Assembly (NCBI RefSeq): GCF_900199585.1 | Contig: NZ_FZQY01000012.1 | Location: 1-35,674 of the forward strand | Length of the DNA stretch: 35,674 bases | From: Helicobacter sp. 'house sparrow 1' | GTDB taxonomy: Bacteria; Campylobacterota; Campylobacteria; Campylobacterales; Helicobacteraceae | Direction: 5' to 3' | Notes under the pieces: generated by a model | The model's database searches: none | Seen by the model: the letters and a program-made list of their open reading frames with translations, nothing else | What the model was told of the DNA's origin: nothing | Made by a program: the position numbers and the translations under genes | In this document: positions 1 to 7,124 of the stretch, in pieces | Position numbering within the stretch: position 1 is the first letter of the stretch | Layout: each line of letters opens with the position of its first letter

Positions 1-229
1 ACCAACCAAATGATTTTATCTGAAAGTATTTGAAAAAGGTAATCTCACTAAAAAATAAGAAAATACTGTAAAGAAAATAAAAGAACTTATAGTAGAAAAT
101 AAAGGAATTTCAAATGTTTATCTATTAGGTCCATTTAACAGTGAGCAGGATGCATTAAAACAAAAAGATCAAATGCAAGGCATATTAAAAGAATTAAATT
201 CAAATGCTAATGTGATTGTAGTGGAATAA
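1..229 (+). pseudogene. degraded 3' end of a SPOR-like protein gene
   Basis: The frame ending in TAA at 227-229 encodes a tail with 'VYLLGPFNSEQDALKQKD', which has the look of a SPOR-type peptidoglycan-binding repeat (aromatic, G-P-F, then an amphipathic helix). The same frame is broken by TAA at 56-58 and TGA at 11-13, and the other two frames are also closed within the first 71 bases. Reading frame 1 to about base 30 and then this frame gives a continuous-looking protein, which suggests one frameshift near 28-31 and one nonsense codon. The family assignment is weak. Most of the gene lies upstream of the window, so a sequencing error or a short independent ORF cannot be excluded. Confidence 0.35.
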
Positions 230-237
230 GTTTTAAA

Positions 238-261
238 CCCTAACTCTCATCAGAGTTGGGG
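238..261 (+). terminator. hairpin after the degraded gene
   Basis: CCCTAACTC (238-246) pairs with GAGTTGGGG (253-261) over nine pairs with one G-T, around a six-base loop. It begins eight bases after the TAA at 229. No good T-run follows on the + strand, so it is a weak or factor-assisted terminator, or only an mRNA-end stabiliser. Confidence 0.45.
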
Positions 262-347
262 TAGAAATAATTAAACTCAAACAATCAATCAAGGAGGGAA
301 AAAACTAAAAGATGCAATGCATCAATGTTCTTTAAAATAAAGAGAAA

Positions 348-514
348 TCTTTCTTTCTCTTGCCACCACTTAATTTCTCTTTTTTTCAAAGATTTTTTAT
401 AAAACAAATCTTTAACAACTTAACATGACAAACAACACAACAAAATATGCTTTTTTGAAAGTTTTAGCATATTCATAATAGACTCCTATTAAGTGGTGGT
501 AGGAGAGAGAAAGA
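348..514. repeat. 27-bp perfect inverted repeat around a 113-bp centre
   Basis: Bases 348-374 pair with 488-514 over 27 consecutive positions, counting three G-T pairs. The core CCACCACTTAAT (363-374) is exactly complementary to 488-499. Inside are two smaller hairpins: AAAGATTT (388-395) with AAATCTTT (406-413), and AATATGCT (444-451) with AGCATATT (466-473). A TAAAAT box at 333-338 would start a + strand RNA almost exactly at the left arm. Together these suggest a structured RNA or a MITE-like element. The rest of the 230-696 gap shows no ordinary gene: a GATGCA-A-TGCATC palindrome at 311-323, AT-rich sequence, and the proB promoter. I do not recognise the RNA. It is not a single long hairpin like 6S RNA and has no tmRNA or RNase P signatures. 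Confidence 0.6.
420..476 (-). CDS. possible 18-residue peptide ORF inside the inverted repeat
   Basis: On the minus strand an ATG at 476 is preceded by AGGAG (bases 487-483) at a six-base spacing and encodes MNMLKLSKKHILLCCLSC before TAA at 422-420. The peptide is basic in its N-terminal half and hydrophobic and cysteine-rich after it. The Shine-Dalgarno sequence sits immediately beside the long stem, so a minus-strand mRNA would have paired 5' and 3' ends around this ORF. That is the architecture known for Helicobacter pylori AapA toxin mRNAs (family knowledge), but the peptide does not resemble AapA1 as I remember it and is shorter. Short ORFs with a fair ribosome site arise by chance in AT-rich DNA, and no strong minus-strand promoter is visible. 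I offer it as a candidate only. Confidence 0.25.
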   Translation of the reverse strand: MNMLKLSKKHILLCCLSC

Positions 515-654
515 ATAAAATGAGCTCTTAGCTTAGGATTTAAGTGATTAAGAAATTAAATCAAAACTAAATGATAGTTTTTGTAAAACCAGATCTATAA
601 CTTTAAAATCAAAACTTATTGGATATATTGCCGTTTAGGTAAATTTTATTTGTT

Positions 655-660
655 TATAAT
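655..660 (+). promoter_or_regulatory. -10 box for proBA
   Basis: A perfect TATAAT lies 36 bases before the proB start codon in an AT-rich stretch. No good -35 box is seen at 16-18 bases, which is usual for epsilonproteobacterial housekeeping promoters. The leader would be about 30 bases. Confidence 0.5.
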
Positions 661-696
661 ACTTGGTAATTTTTATCTAGCTTCAAGGAATTTTTT

Positions 697-1515
697 TTGA
701 AAAAAACCAAATGTATCATAGATTCTAAGCGTATTATAATTAAGATAGGAACAACATCTTTAACCTATGAAAATGGTAATTTAAATTTAAGTCGTATTCA
801 AAAACTTGTATGGGTATTGAGTGATTTAGTGAATAGTGGGAAAGAGGTTATTTTAGTAACTTCTGGTGCTATAGGTGTTGGAAGGAGTAAATTGGGTTAT
901 CTCTCTAAACCAAAGACAACACAAGAAAAACAAGCCTGTGCTTCTGTGGGTCAAGTGATTTTAATGAATATTTATTCCAAGTTTTTTGGAGAGTATGGCT
1001 ATAGTATAGGACAGATTTTACTTACAAAAGATGTGATTCAAGATGAATATAGAAAGCAAAATGTAAGAAATACCTTTGAAACTTTAATAAACAATAAAAT
1101 TATTCCAGTTGTGAATGAAAATGATAGCGTTTCTATTGATGAAATAGAAAATATATCCAGATTTGGAGATAATGATAGTTTGGCTGCAGTTGTATCTATA
1201 ATCACCCAGGCAGATTTATTGATCATTTTATCAGATATTGATGGTCTATATGATAAGAATCCAAGGGTGCATAAGGATGCAAAAAAGATTGGAATTGTTG
1301 TTGAAATTACTGATGAAATCTTACAATATGCACAGGGAGTGGGAAGTGATTTTGGAACAGGAGGAATGCATACTAAACTTTTGGCTGCAAGGACCTTGAT
1401 GGATAGTAATTGCTCTGTTGTGTTAGCTAGTGGTGAGAATCCTGAAATTATTTTGGATATTTTGAATGAAAAAGAAGTAGGGACAATCTTTGTTGCTAAG
1501 GATAAAATATGCTAG
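697..1515 (+). CDS. proB: glutamate 5-kinase
   Basis: This enzyme phosphorylates the gamma-carboxyl of glutamate with ATP, the first step of proline synthesis in the cytoplasm. The 272-residue protein is an amino-acid kinase domain: the N-terminal 'IIIKIGTTSLTY' loop, 'LVTSGAIGVG' in the nucleotide-binding region, 'NENDSV' and 'FGDNDSLAA' for glutamate binding, and 'GTGGMHTKL' near the end. It lacks the C-terminal PUA domain of the roughly 367-residue E. coli enzyme; the one-domain form is known in other bacteria. The start is TTG, chosen because AAGGA at 685-689 lies seven to eight bases upstream and no in-frame ATG precedes the kinase motif. Bases 691-698 are a run of eight T between the ribosome site and the start. 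It overlaps proA by seven bases (ATGCTAG), so the two are co-translated. Confidence 0.95.
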   Translation: MKKTKCIIDSKRIIIKIGTTSLTYENGNLNLSRIQKLVWVLSDLVNSGKEVILVTSGAIGVGRSKLGYLSKPKTTQEKQACASVGQVILMNIYSKFFGEYGYSIGQILLTKDVIQDEYRKQNVRNTFETLINNKIIPVVNENDSVSIDEIENISRFGDNDSLAAVVSIITQADLLIILSDIDGLYDKNPRVHKDAKKIGIVVEITDEILQYAQGVGSDFGTGGMHTKLLAARTLMDSNCSVVLASGENPEIILDILNEKEVGTIFVAKDKIC

Positions 1516-2732
1516 AACAACTTAAAAAAACTAAAGAAGCTTCCAAGGAATTAAAAAAACTTACCTCTGAAGATAGAAATAGTATTCTCTATAAGATTGC
1601 TAATAATTTTGAAAAATCTTTACCAGATATATTAAATGCAAATCAAGAAGATTTAAAAAATGCAAAGAATCTTTCTCCTGCACTTATGGATAGATTAAGA
1701 CTTGATGAAAAGAGGGTTTCTTCTTTTATAGCGGGCATAAGAGAGCTTATTGCACTTCATGATCCCATTAGAGTTATTAAAAAAGATGTTAGACCAAATG
1801 GGCTTGAGATTGTCAAACAGAGTGTGCCTTTTGGAGTAGTAGGAATGATTTATGAGGCACGACCCAATGTTACTAGTGATGCAATTGGAATGTGTTTAAA
1901 AACAGGTAATGCAGTGGTTTTAAAAGGTGGCAGTGAAGCTTTAAATACAAATAAAATACTAGTAAATTTGGCTAAAGAAGCACTAAGGGACTTTGGAGTA
2001 TCTTTGGAGTGTGTTTCTTTAGTTGAAAGTAGAGAAGATATACAAGAGATGTTAAAACTAAGAGACTTGATTGATGTAATCATTCCAAGAGGAGGGGAGG
2101 GGCTAATCAAGTTTGTGGTAGAAAATTCTAAGATTCCTGTGCTTGAAACAGGTAGTGGAAATTGTCATATTTTTGTTGATAAGAGTGCGGATTTTAAGAT
2201 GGCATTAGAGATTATCATCAATGCAAAAATAAGTCGTGTATCTGTTTGTAATGCGGTAGAGAAAGTTTTGGTGCATCAAGATGTTGCCAAAGATTTTGTT
2301 CCTTTGTTGCTTGCTAAGCTAAGAGAAAATCAAGTAGAGATCATTGGGTGCAATAAGGTTAGACAAATAGATTTTGATGTGATAGAAGCAAGTGAGGAAG
2401 ATTTTTTTGAAGAGTATTTAGATTATAAGATTTGTATCAAGATTGTAAAAGATTTGACAGAAGCTATCAATCATATTAATACTTATAGCTCTCATCATTC
2501 AGAATCTATCATCACAAATAATCTTCAAGATAAAGAAGAATTCTTTAAAGAGATTGATTCTGCAGTGGTGTATCATAATGCCTCAACGCGCTTTAGTGAT
2601 GGGGTAGAGTTTGGATTTGGGGCAGAGATAGGGATTAGCACACAGAAATTTCATGCAAGAGGACCTATGGGATTAGAGGCTTTATGTAGCTATAAATATC
2701 TTGTATCAGGAAATGGACAGATTAGAGAATAA
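1509..2732 (+). CDS. proA: gamma-glutamyl phosphate reductase
   Basis: NADPH-dependent reduction of gamma-glutamyl phosphate to glutamate semialdehyde, the second step of proline synthesis. The 407-residue length is typical. It has an aldehyde dehydrogenase fold with 'VPFGVVGMIYEARPNVT' at residues 106-122, 'AVVLKGGSEA' for cofactor binding, 'ETGSGNCHIFVD', and catalytic Cys247 in 'SRVSVCNAVEKVLVH'. The C-terminus 'GFGAEIGISTQKFHARGPMGLEALCSYKY' is the family signature. It overlaps the end of proB and is followed 10 bases later by a META-domain gene, so the three form one operon. No abnormality is seen. Confidence 0.97.
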   Translation: MLEQLKKTKEASKELKKLTSEDRNSILYKIANNFEKSLPDILNANQEDLKNAKNLSPALMDRLRLDEKRVSSFIAGIRELIALHDPIRVIKKDVRPNGLEIVKQSVPFGVVGMIYEARPNVTSDAIGMCLKTGNAVVLKGGSEALNTNKILVNLAKEALRDFGVSLECVSLVESREDIQEMLKLRDLIDVIIPRGGEGLIKFVVENSKIPVLETGSGNCHIFVDKSADFKMALEIIINAKISRVSVCNAVEKVLVHQDVAKDFVPLLLAKLRENQVEIIGCNKVRQIDFDVIEASEEDFFEEYLDYKICIKIVKDLTEAINHINTYSSHHSESIITNNLQDKEEFFKEIDSAVVYHNASTRFSDGVEFGFGAEIGISTQKFHARGPMGLEALCSYKYLVSGNGQIRE

Positions 2733-2742
2733 AGGAGTTGTA

Positions 2743-3093
2743 ATGATTAGAGTATATTTTCTTGTAGGGTTGGTAATAAGTTTAGTATCTTCAAAAGAGT
2801 ATGTTTTAGAAAAGCTTGTTTCTAGGAATATGACATATGCTTCAAATGATAATGTGAGTTTTGTGATTGAGGGTAATAAAATTTATGGTAGTAATGGATG
2901 CAATCGCTTTTTTGGTAATTTAAATAAAAATCAAATTACAAATTTAGGCAACACAATGATGGCTTGTTCAAAAGAGGATATGAGACTTGAGACAGAGGTA
3001 ATGGGAATTATCAAAAATTCTCATCTTAGTTTTTATGAGGATCGAGTTTTAATAAAAAATAATTATGGAGAGATGGTATTTAAAGCAAGGTGA
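2743..3093 (+). CDS. META/HslJ-like secreted protein
   Basis: A 116-residue protein with an N-terminal hydrophobic segment (about residues 2-16) that looks like a signal peptide, followed by one META domain: 'SNGCNRFFGNLN' and 'NTMMACSKEDMRLETEVM' are the family's GCN and TMMAC motifs. META proteins such as E. coli HslJ are envelope proteins tied to stress or drug resistance; the molecular role is unknown. I chose ATG 2743 because AAAGGAG (2731-2737) precedes it by five bases. An upstream in-frame TTG at 2701 would lie inside proA and spoil the signal peptide. It follows proA by 10 bases and converges with the gene on the other strand, with one base between the stop codons. Confidence 0.8.
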   Translation: MIRVYFLVGLVISLVSSKEYVLEKLVSRNMTYASNDNVSFVIEGNKIYGSNGCNRFFGNLNKNQITNLGNTMMACSKEDMRLETEVMGIIKNSHLSFYEDRVLIKNNYGEMVFKAR

Positions 3094-3094
3094 T

Positions 3095-3724
3095 TTAGGG
3101 TTCAGGCATTAGATAAAAGTCATCTTTATATCTTTTGCCATCTGATTTTTCTATGGATATTTTTTGCTCTTGGTTTAAAAGAATCTTTGGAATATGTGTT
3201 TTTAAAATTTGTATTTTTTGTGTAATTTCATCATAATATTTTTGTGCTAGTTTATTACTACTTTGATTATTTATCCACGCAGTTCCCTTATTATAGGATT
3301 TTATGATTTTTTGCTGATCACCAGAATATTTTTGATTCCAAAAAAGTAGCTGTTCAAGTGCAATTTTTAGAGCAAGGTTTTTATCTTGAGTGAGTATCTT
3401 TCCTACAAGGTTGCGATTAAAACCTGTGTCTTTAAGTTTAGTATATTGTTTGATTACCAAGGGAATATATGCATGAAATATTCCAGCACTAGGATCTGAA
3501 AAATTTATAAGATATTCCCCAGCACAAGATTCTTGCCAGGCAATGGCTGCTAAAATGTATCCAAAACCATCATTCTTGCCATAAGAATACGCATCTAAAA
3601 TGACTTGAGTTTGATTTTCATTAAAACTACTAGGAGAATCACAATTCGCAAACAGTTGATCTTTTGGAATCTGGCCATAAAGCGATAAAAACAGGATAAA
3701 AGGAATAAAAAGTCTGTTTCCCAA
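3095..3724 (-). CDS. secreted lytic transglycosylase-like protein
   Basis: The 209-residue product has a hydrophobic N-terminus (about residues 5-17, 'FIPFILFLSLYG') and then a lysozyme-like region. 'ILAAIAWQESCAGEYLINF' carries a plausible catalytic Glu, 'SDPSAGIFHAY' stands at the usual G-L-M-Q position, and 'IIKSYNKGTAW' matches the late SYN-G motif of soluble lytic transglycosylases. It would cleave peptidoglycan in the periplasm. I prefer the TTG at 3724, about 11 bases after AAGGG. The longest frame starts at a TTG at 3775, upstream of the promoter proposed at 3749-3770, and would bury the signal peptide. It diverges from glyS. The substrate is unproven and the domain match is by eye. 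Confidence 0.6.
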   Translation of the reverse strand: MGNRLFIPFILFLSLYGQIPKDQLFANCDSPSSFNENQTQVILDAYSYGKNDGFGYILAAIAWQESCAGEYLINFSDPSAGIFHAYIPLVIKQYTKLKDTGFNRNLVGKILTQDKNLALKIALEQLLFWNQKYSGDQQKIIKSYNKGTAWINNQSSNKLAQKYYDEITQKIQILKTHIPKILLNQEQKISIEKSDGKRYKDDFYLMPEP

Positions 3725-3748
3725 ATAAGTGCTAGCCCTTAATTTAGA

Positions 3749-3770
3749 TTTTTGTATAATTATACAAAAA
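3749..3770. promoter_or_regulatory. palindromic bidirectional promoter of glyS and the transglycosylase-like gene
   Basis: The 22 bases form a perfect palindrome: TTTTTGTATAA followed by its complement. The central TATAATTATA gives a perfect TATAAT on the + strand (3755-3760) and another on the minus strand (3764-3759), sharing two base pairs. The + start would fall near 3767, giving glyS a leader of about 22 bases. The minus start near 3752 would lie about 28 bases before the TTG at 3724. Symmetric -10 elements are known to drive divergent transcription in bacteria. Confidence 0.6.
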
Positions 3771-3788
3771 ACCAAGAGTTAAGGAAAA

Positions 3789-5834
3789 ATGTTGGAAAGT
3801 GTGCAGTTATTTGTTGAAATTTTAGTTGAAGAATTACCAGCTTTGCCATTTTTAAAGGAATTTAAAAACTTTGGAGAAAAATGGGATAAGGTCTTATTAG
3901 ATCATAAAATCAAGTGCAATAGCCAGTTTTTTTATACTCCAAGGAGGATTGTAATTTGTGTAGATAATTTTCCAAAAAAGACACAAGATGAAGTAGTGGA
4001 AGTTTTTGGACCTCCTGTGCAAATAGCATTTGAAGGGGGAGATAAGAATCAAAAGCTAGCACCAGCAGGAGAAGCATTTTTAAGAAAAAATAATCTTTCA
4101 CAAGAAAACCTGCAAACTTACAATAAAAATAATAAAGAGGTACTTTATGCAAAATTGGTGCAAGATGGGATTTTTACAGATAGCGTTATTGTAAAAATTG
4201 TGGAGAGTTTTTTGGAAAGTCTAAGCTTTGGTAAGCATATGAGATGGGGAAATGTCAAAGAATCTTTCATTCGTCCTATTAGAAACATTATTATATTTTT
4301 AGATGGGGTATTTTTTAAATCTTGTGCCTATGGTCTGCAAAGTGAGCCAAAAACACTGGTGCATCGTAGTTTTGGATATGATTATAAGGAAGTAACGAGC
4401 TTTTTACAATATCAAGATCTTTTAGAAAAAAATGGCGTGATCTTATCTCAAGAAAGAAGAAGAGAAATCATACTAGAGCAAATAAGATCCATTGAAGCAA
4501 AAAATAATGTTTGTATCGAAATAGATTCTGAACTTTTAGATGAAGTTGTTGCAATTACAGAGTATCCAAGAGCTATTTTAGGAAGCTTTGATGAAAAATT
4601 TTTGGTTTTGCCAAAAGAGGTGATTATCACTTCAATGAAAGAAAATCAACGCTATTTTGCAGTCTATAAAGATAAGACATTACAAGAATTATCCAATCAT
4701 TTTGTAATGGTAAGTAATTCAGTCACCAAGAATGAAGAAATAGTAGTCTTAGGGAATCAAAAAGTTTTGCGTGCTAGATTGGAAGATGCAATATTTTTCT
4801 ATGAAAATGATTTAAGAAATGGTTTGCAGACTGATGGATTAGCAAATATAGTTTTTATTGATGGTGCAGGTAGTATCTGGGATAAGATAAAAAGAGAAAT
4901 AGAGATTGCAAAGTTTTTGGTAGAAAAAATAAAGGATAAGGAATTAAATTGGGATTTGATCCAACAAGCCATCACTTTTTCTAAAGCTGATTTATTAAGC
5001 GAAATGGTATATGAGTTCCCAAATCTTCAAGGGTTAATGGGGTCTTATTATGCCAAGGCAATGAATTTGGGGGATCAGATTGCATTGGCAATCAAAGAGC
5101 AGTATTTACCAACAGGGGAAAAGTCTGCATTACCAAGTTCTCTTTTTAGTTCAATTGTGGCACTTGCAAATAAATTTGATAATATCTTCACACTTTTTAG
5201 TGTAGGGAAAATACCAACAGGTTCAAGAGATCCTTTTGCATTAAGAAGATCTGCAAGTGGGATTTTGCGTATTATTTTGGCACAAAAAATAGATTTTGAT
5301 CTTCAAAAGGATTTGAGATCTTTATCTCAAAGAGTGGGTTATCAAAATATTTGTGAAGAAAAAATACCTTCCTTTTTTATTGAGCGTATGGAGGGAATTT
5401 TAGGGGTAAATCCTTCTCTTATAAAAAGTGTGTTGGCAACAAAAGAGGCTAATATTTGTGATATTTTTGCTAAAGTAGAAGCGCTAAATACTTATCTCTC
5501 ACAAGATAAAGAAACCTTTGTAGCAACATTTAAGAGAGTAGCTAATATCTTAAAAGATATGCCAGAAGTATCTAATATTGATCCTAAACTCTTTGAATAT
5601 GAGGCAGAAAAAAAACTCTTTAGTTTATATGAAAAAATTTCAAAAAGTAAATATGACAACTATGTTGAACAGATGAAGAATCTTTGTTCTTTTAAGCCTT
5701 TATTGGATGATTTTTTTAATGAAGTAATGGTAAATGTAGAAAATCAGACAATAAGGCAAAATAGAGTGACGCTGATTACCAGAATTTATAATGAGTTCTT
5801 AAAAATTGCTGATATTAAAGAAATTAGTTTCTAA
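3789..5834 (+). CDS. glyS: glycyl-tRNA synthetase beta subunit
   Basis: Beta chain of the heterotetrameric (alpha2beta2) bacterial glycyl-tRNA synthetase, which charges tRNA-Gly in the cytoplasm; the alpha chain (glyQ) is not in the window. The 681 residues match the family. The N-terminus 'LFVEILVEELPA' is the hallmark, followed by 'FFYTPRRIVICV', 'RPIRNIIIFLDG', 'TSMKENQRYFAVY', 'LRARLEDAIFFYENDL', 'EFPNLQGLMGSYYA' and 'IPTGSRDPFALRRSASGILRI', with a helical tRNA-binding tail. ATG 3789 has AAGGA at 3781-3785. From memory, glyS also precedes cznCBA in H. pylori, so the neighbourhood is conserved. Confidence 0.96.
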   Translation: MLESVQLFVEILVEELPALPFLKEFKNFGEKWDKVLLDHKIKCNSQFFYTPRRIVICVDNFPKKTQDEVVEVFGPPVQIAFEGGDKNQKLAPAGEAFLRKNNLSQENLQTYNKNNKEVLYAKLVQDGIFTDSVIVKIVESFLESLSFGKHMRWGNVKESFIRPIRNIIIFLDGVFFKSCAYGLQSEPKTLVHRSFGYDYKEVTSFLQYQDLLEKNGVILSQERRREIILEQIRSIEAKNNVCIEIDSELLDEVVAITEYPRAILGSFDEKFLVLPKEVIITSMKENQRYFAVYKDKTLQELSNHFVMVSNSVTKNEEIVVLGNQKVLRARLEDAIFFYENDLRNGLQTDGLANIVFIDGAGSIWDKIKREIEIAKFLVEKIKDKELNWDLIQQAITFSKADLLSEMVYEFPNLQGLMGSYYAKAMNLGDQIALAIKEQYLPTGEKSALPSSLFSSIVALANKFDNIFTLFSVGKIPTGSRDPFALRRSASGILRIILAQKIDFDLQKDLRSLSQRVGYQNICEEKIPSFFIERMEGILGVNPSLIKSVLATKEANICDIFAKVEALNTYLSQDKETFVATFKRVANILKDMPEVSNIDPKLFEYEAEKKLFSLYEKISKSKYDNYVEQMKNLCSFKPLLDDFFNEVMVNVENQTIRQNRVTLITRIYNEFLKIADIKEISF

Positions 5835-5849
5835 TTAAATAAGAACTTA

Positions 5850-5871
5850 ACAATTTTGCGATTAAAATTGT
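5850..5871. promoter_or_regulatory. inverted repeat upstream of the metal-efflux operon
   Basis: ACAATTTT (5850-5857) is repeated inverted as AAAATTGT (5864-5871) around GCGATT. It lies 15 bases after the glyS stop and 29 before the cznC start. No T-run follows, so an operator is at least as likely as a weak terminator. The regulator is not in the window. Confidence 0.4.
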
Positions 5872-5900
5872 GACTTGAAATTTTGTTAGTTGGGTTGCGG

Positions 5901-7124
5901 ATGAAAAAGATCTTTTTGTCAGTTTTATTTTTAGAATTATTATTTTCTTATGAGCTTAGTTTTGATCAGTTTGTAGCAAGTGTGGAGAAGAATTCCATTG
6001 AATTGATTAAGAGTAAAGCTCAGTTTGATGCAGGGTTGCAGGAACAAAAAGCAAATATGGCTTGGAATCCTTCTTCTCTTGAGAGTGAGGTTAGTCTTGG
6101 TAAAAATGGCAATACTCTTAGTGTAGAGAGCACTACATTATTTATGCTTGCTCCTAGACTTCCCTGGGTGGTTTCTATGTTGAAACAGAGCTTGCAGGTA
6201 AAGACACTACAATATCAAAAAAATTATGAATTATTAAAAGAATTATCTGTCATTGGTGCAAAGAGAGTCTATCTTTCTTACCTTTTTACAAAAGAGAAAT
6301 ATGCAATTTATCAGCAAAGAGAGCAGAACTTTTTATCTCAATTAAAAATTGCAGAGCTAAAGTTTAAACTAGGAAGTGTGTCAAAAAAAGATTATGTGAA
6401 TTTTAAAAACTCTTATTATGATGTTAAGGCTTCAAGGGTACAAACTCAAAAGGAATTGATGGAGCTAGAGAGTGCATTAGCAAAAATCCTTGGAATTAAG
6501 CTTCTTGATAAAGAAATTAAGGTTTTGGGATTAGATTTTGTATATTTTTCTTTAAAAGAAGAGGAAATCAAAGATTTAATTTCAAAATCTCCTTATATAG
6601 AGATTCTTGCTCTGAGTGCAAAAGATTATGGAATTAATGCAAAAGCTTCTAGTTATGAGAGATGGGATAGTTTTCAAATTGGAGCAGGTTTGCAGAATAC
6701 TACAATGGGTAATCTATCTGAAAATCAAGCAAATATCAGATTGCAATTACCCATTCCTTTAACAAAAAGATATGACCATCTTAAGAAAAAGTTTATGGTA
6801 TTGCAAAGTGCTACCTTAAGGGAGAGTGAAGTTACTAAAAACAACATTGAAGTACAAGCTTTATCCTATTTTCTGCAGTTAAAAACAAAAAGAGAATTTA
6901 TTGATGTGCAAAAAGAAAGCATTAATAATAAAAAAGAACTGGTGGAAATGGGAAAATTTGCTTATGAATCTCAAAAGATCAGTCTTTTTGAGTATCTTGC
7001 ATATCAAAATGCCTATATGGACGCATTAATTAAGATGATAGAAGCAAAAATGGAATATGTCCAAATACAAACTTTTTTAGAAGAAACTCTGGGAATTGCA
7101 CTCAAGGAAAGGAAAATAAAATGA
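5901..7124 (+). CDS. cznC: outer-membrane efflux protein of the RND metal pump (TolC/CzcC family)
   Basis: Outer-membrane channel of a CBA-type heavy-metal efflux system. The 407-residue protein has a signal peptide ('KIFLSVLFLELLFSYELS') and two TolC-like halves rich in long helices. 'KLGSVSKKDYVNFKNSYYDV' and 'LFEYLAYQNAYMDA' are the paired helix motifs typical of the family. I chose ATG 5901 over an in-frame TTG at 5883 because it puts the basic residues and signal peptide at the N-terminus, although the ribosome site is poor. It overlaps cznB by four bases (ATGA). The symbol rests on the glyS-cznC-cznB-cznA order recalled from H. pylori, where CznABC exports Cd, Zn and Ni. The metal handled here is inferred. 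Confidence 0.8.
   Translation: MKKIFLSVLFLELLFSYELSFDQFVASVEKNSIELIKSKAQFDAGLQEQKANMAWNPSSLESEVSLGKNGNTLSVESTTLFMLAPRLPWVVSMLKQSLQVKTLQYQKNYELLKELSVIGAKRVYLSYLFTKEKYAIYQQREQNFLSQLKIAELKFKLGSVSKKDYVNFKNSYYDVKASRVQTQKELMELESALAKILGIKLLDKEIKVLGLDFVYFSLKEEEIKDLISKSPYIEILALSAKDYGINAKASSYERWDSFQIGAGLQNTTMGNLSENQANIRLQLPIPLTKRYDHLKKKFMVLQSATLRESEVTKNNIEVQALSYFLQLKTKREFIDVQKESINNKKELVEMGKFAYESQKISLFEYLAYQNAYMDALIKMIEAKMEYVQIQTFLEETLGIALKERKIK

Noticed and set aside
230-347. T-box, riboswitch or attenuator for proBA
   Set aside because: No specifier, T-box sequence or known aptamer motif, and the TATAAT at 655-660 lies downstream of this region.
425-478. 17-codon + strand ORF inside the inverted repeat
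   Set aside because: It has no ribosome binding site, and the minus-strand ORF has a better one at proper spacing.
2701-2742. Earlier TTG start for the META protein
   Set aside because: It would overlap proA and place polar residues before the signal peptide; ATG 2743 has a strong ribosome site.
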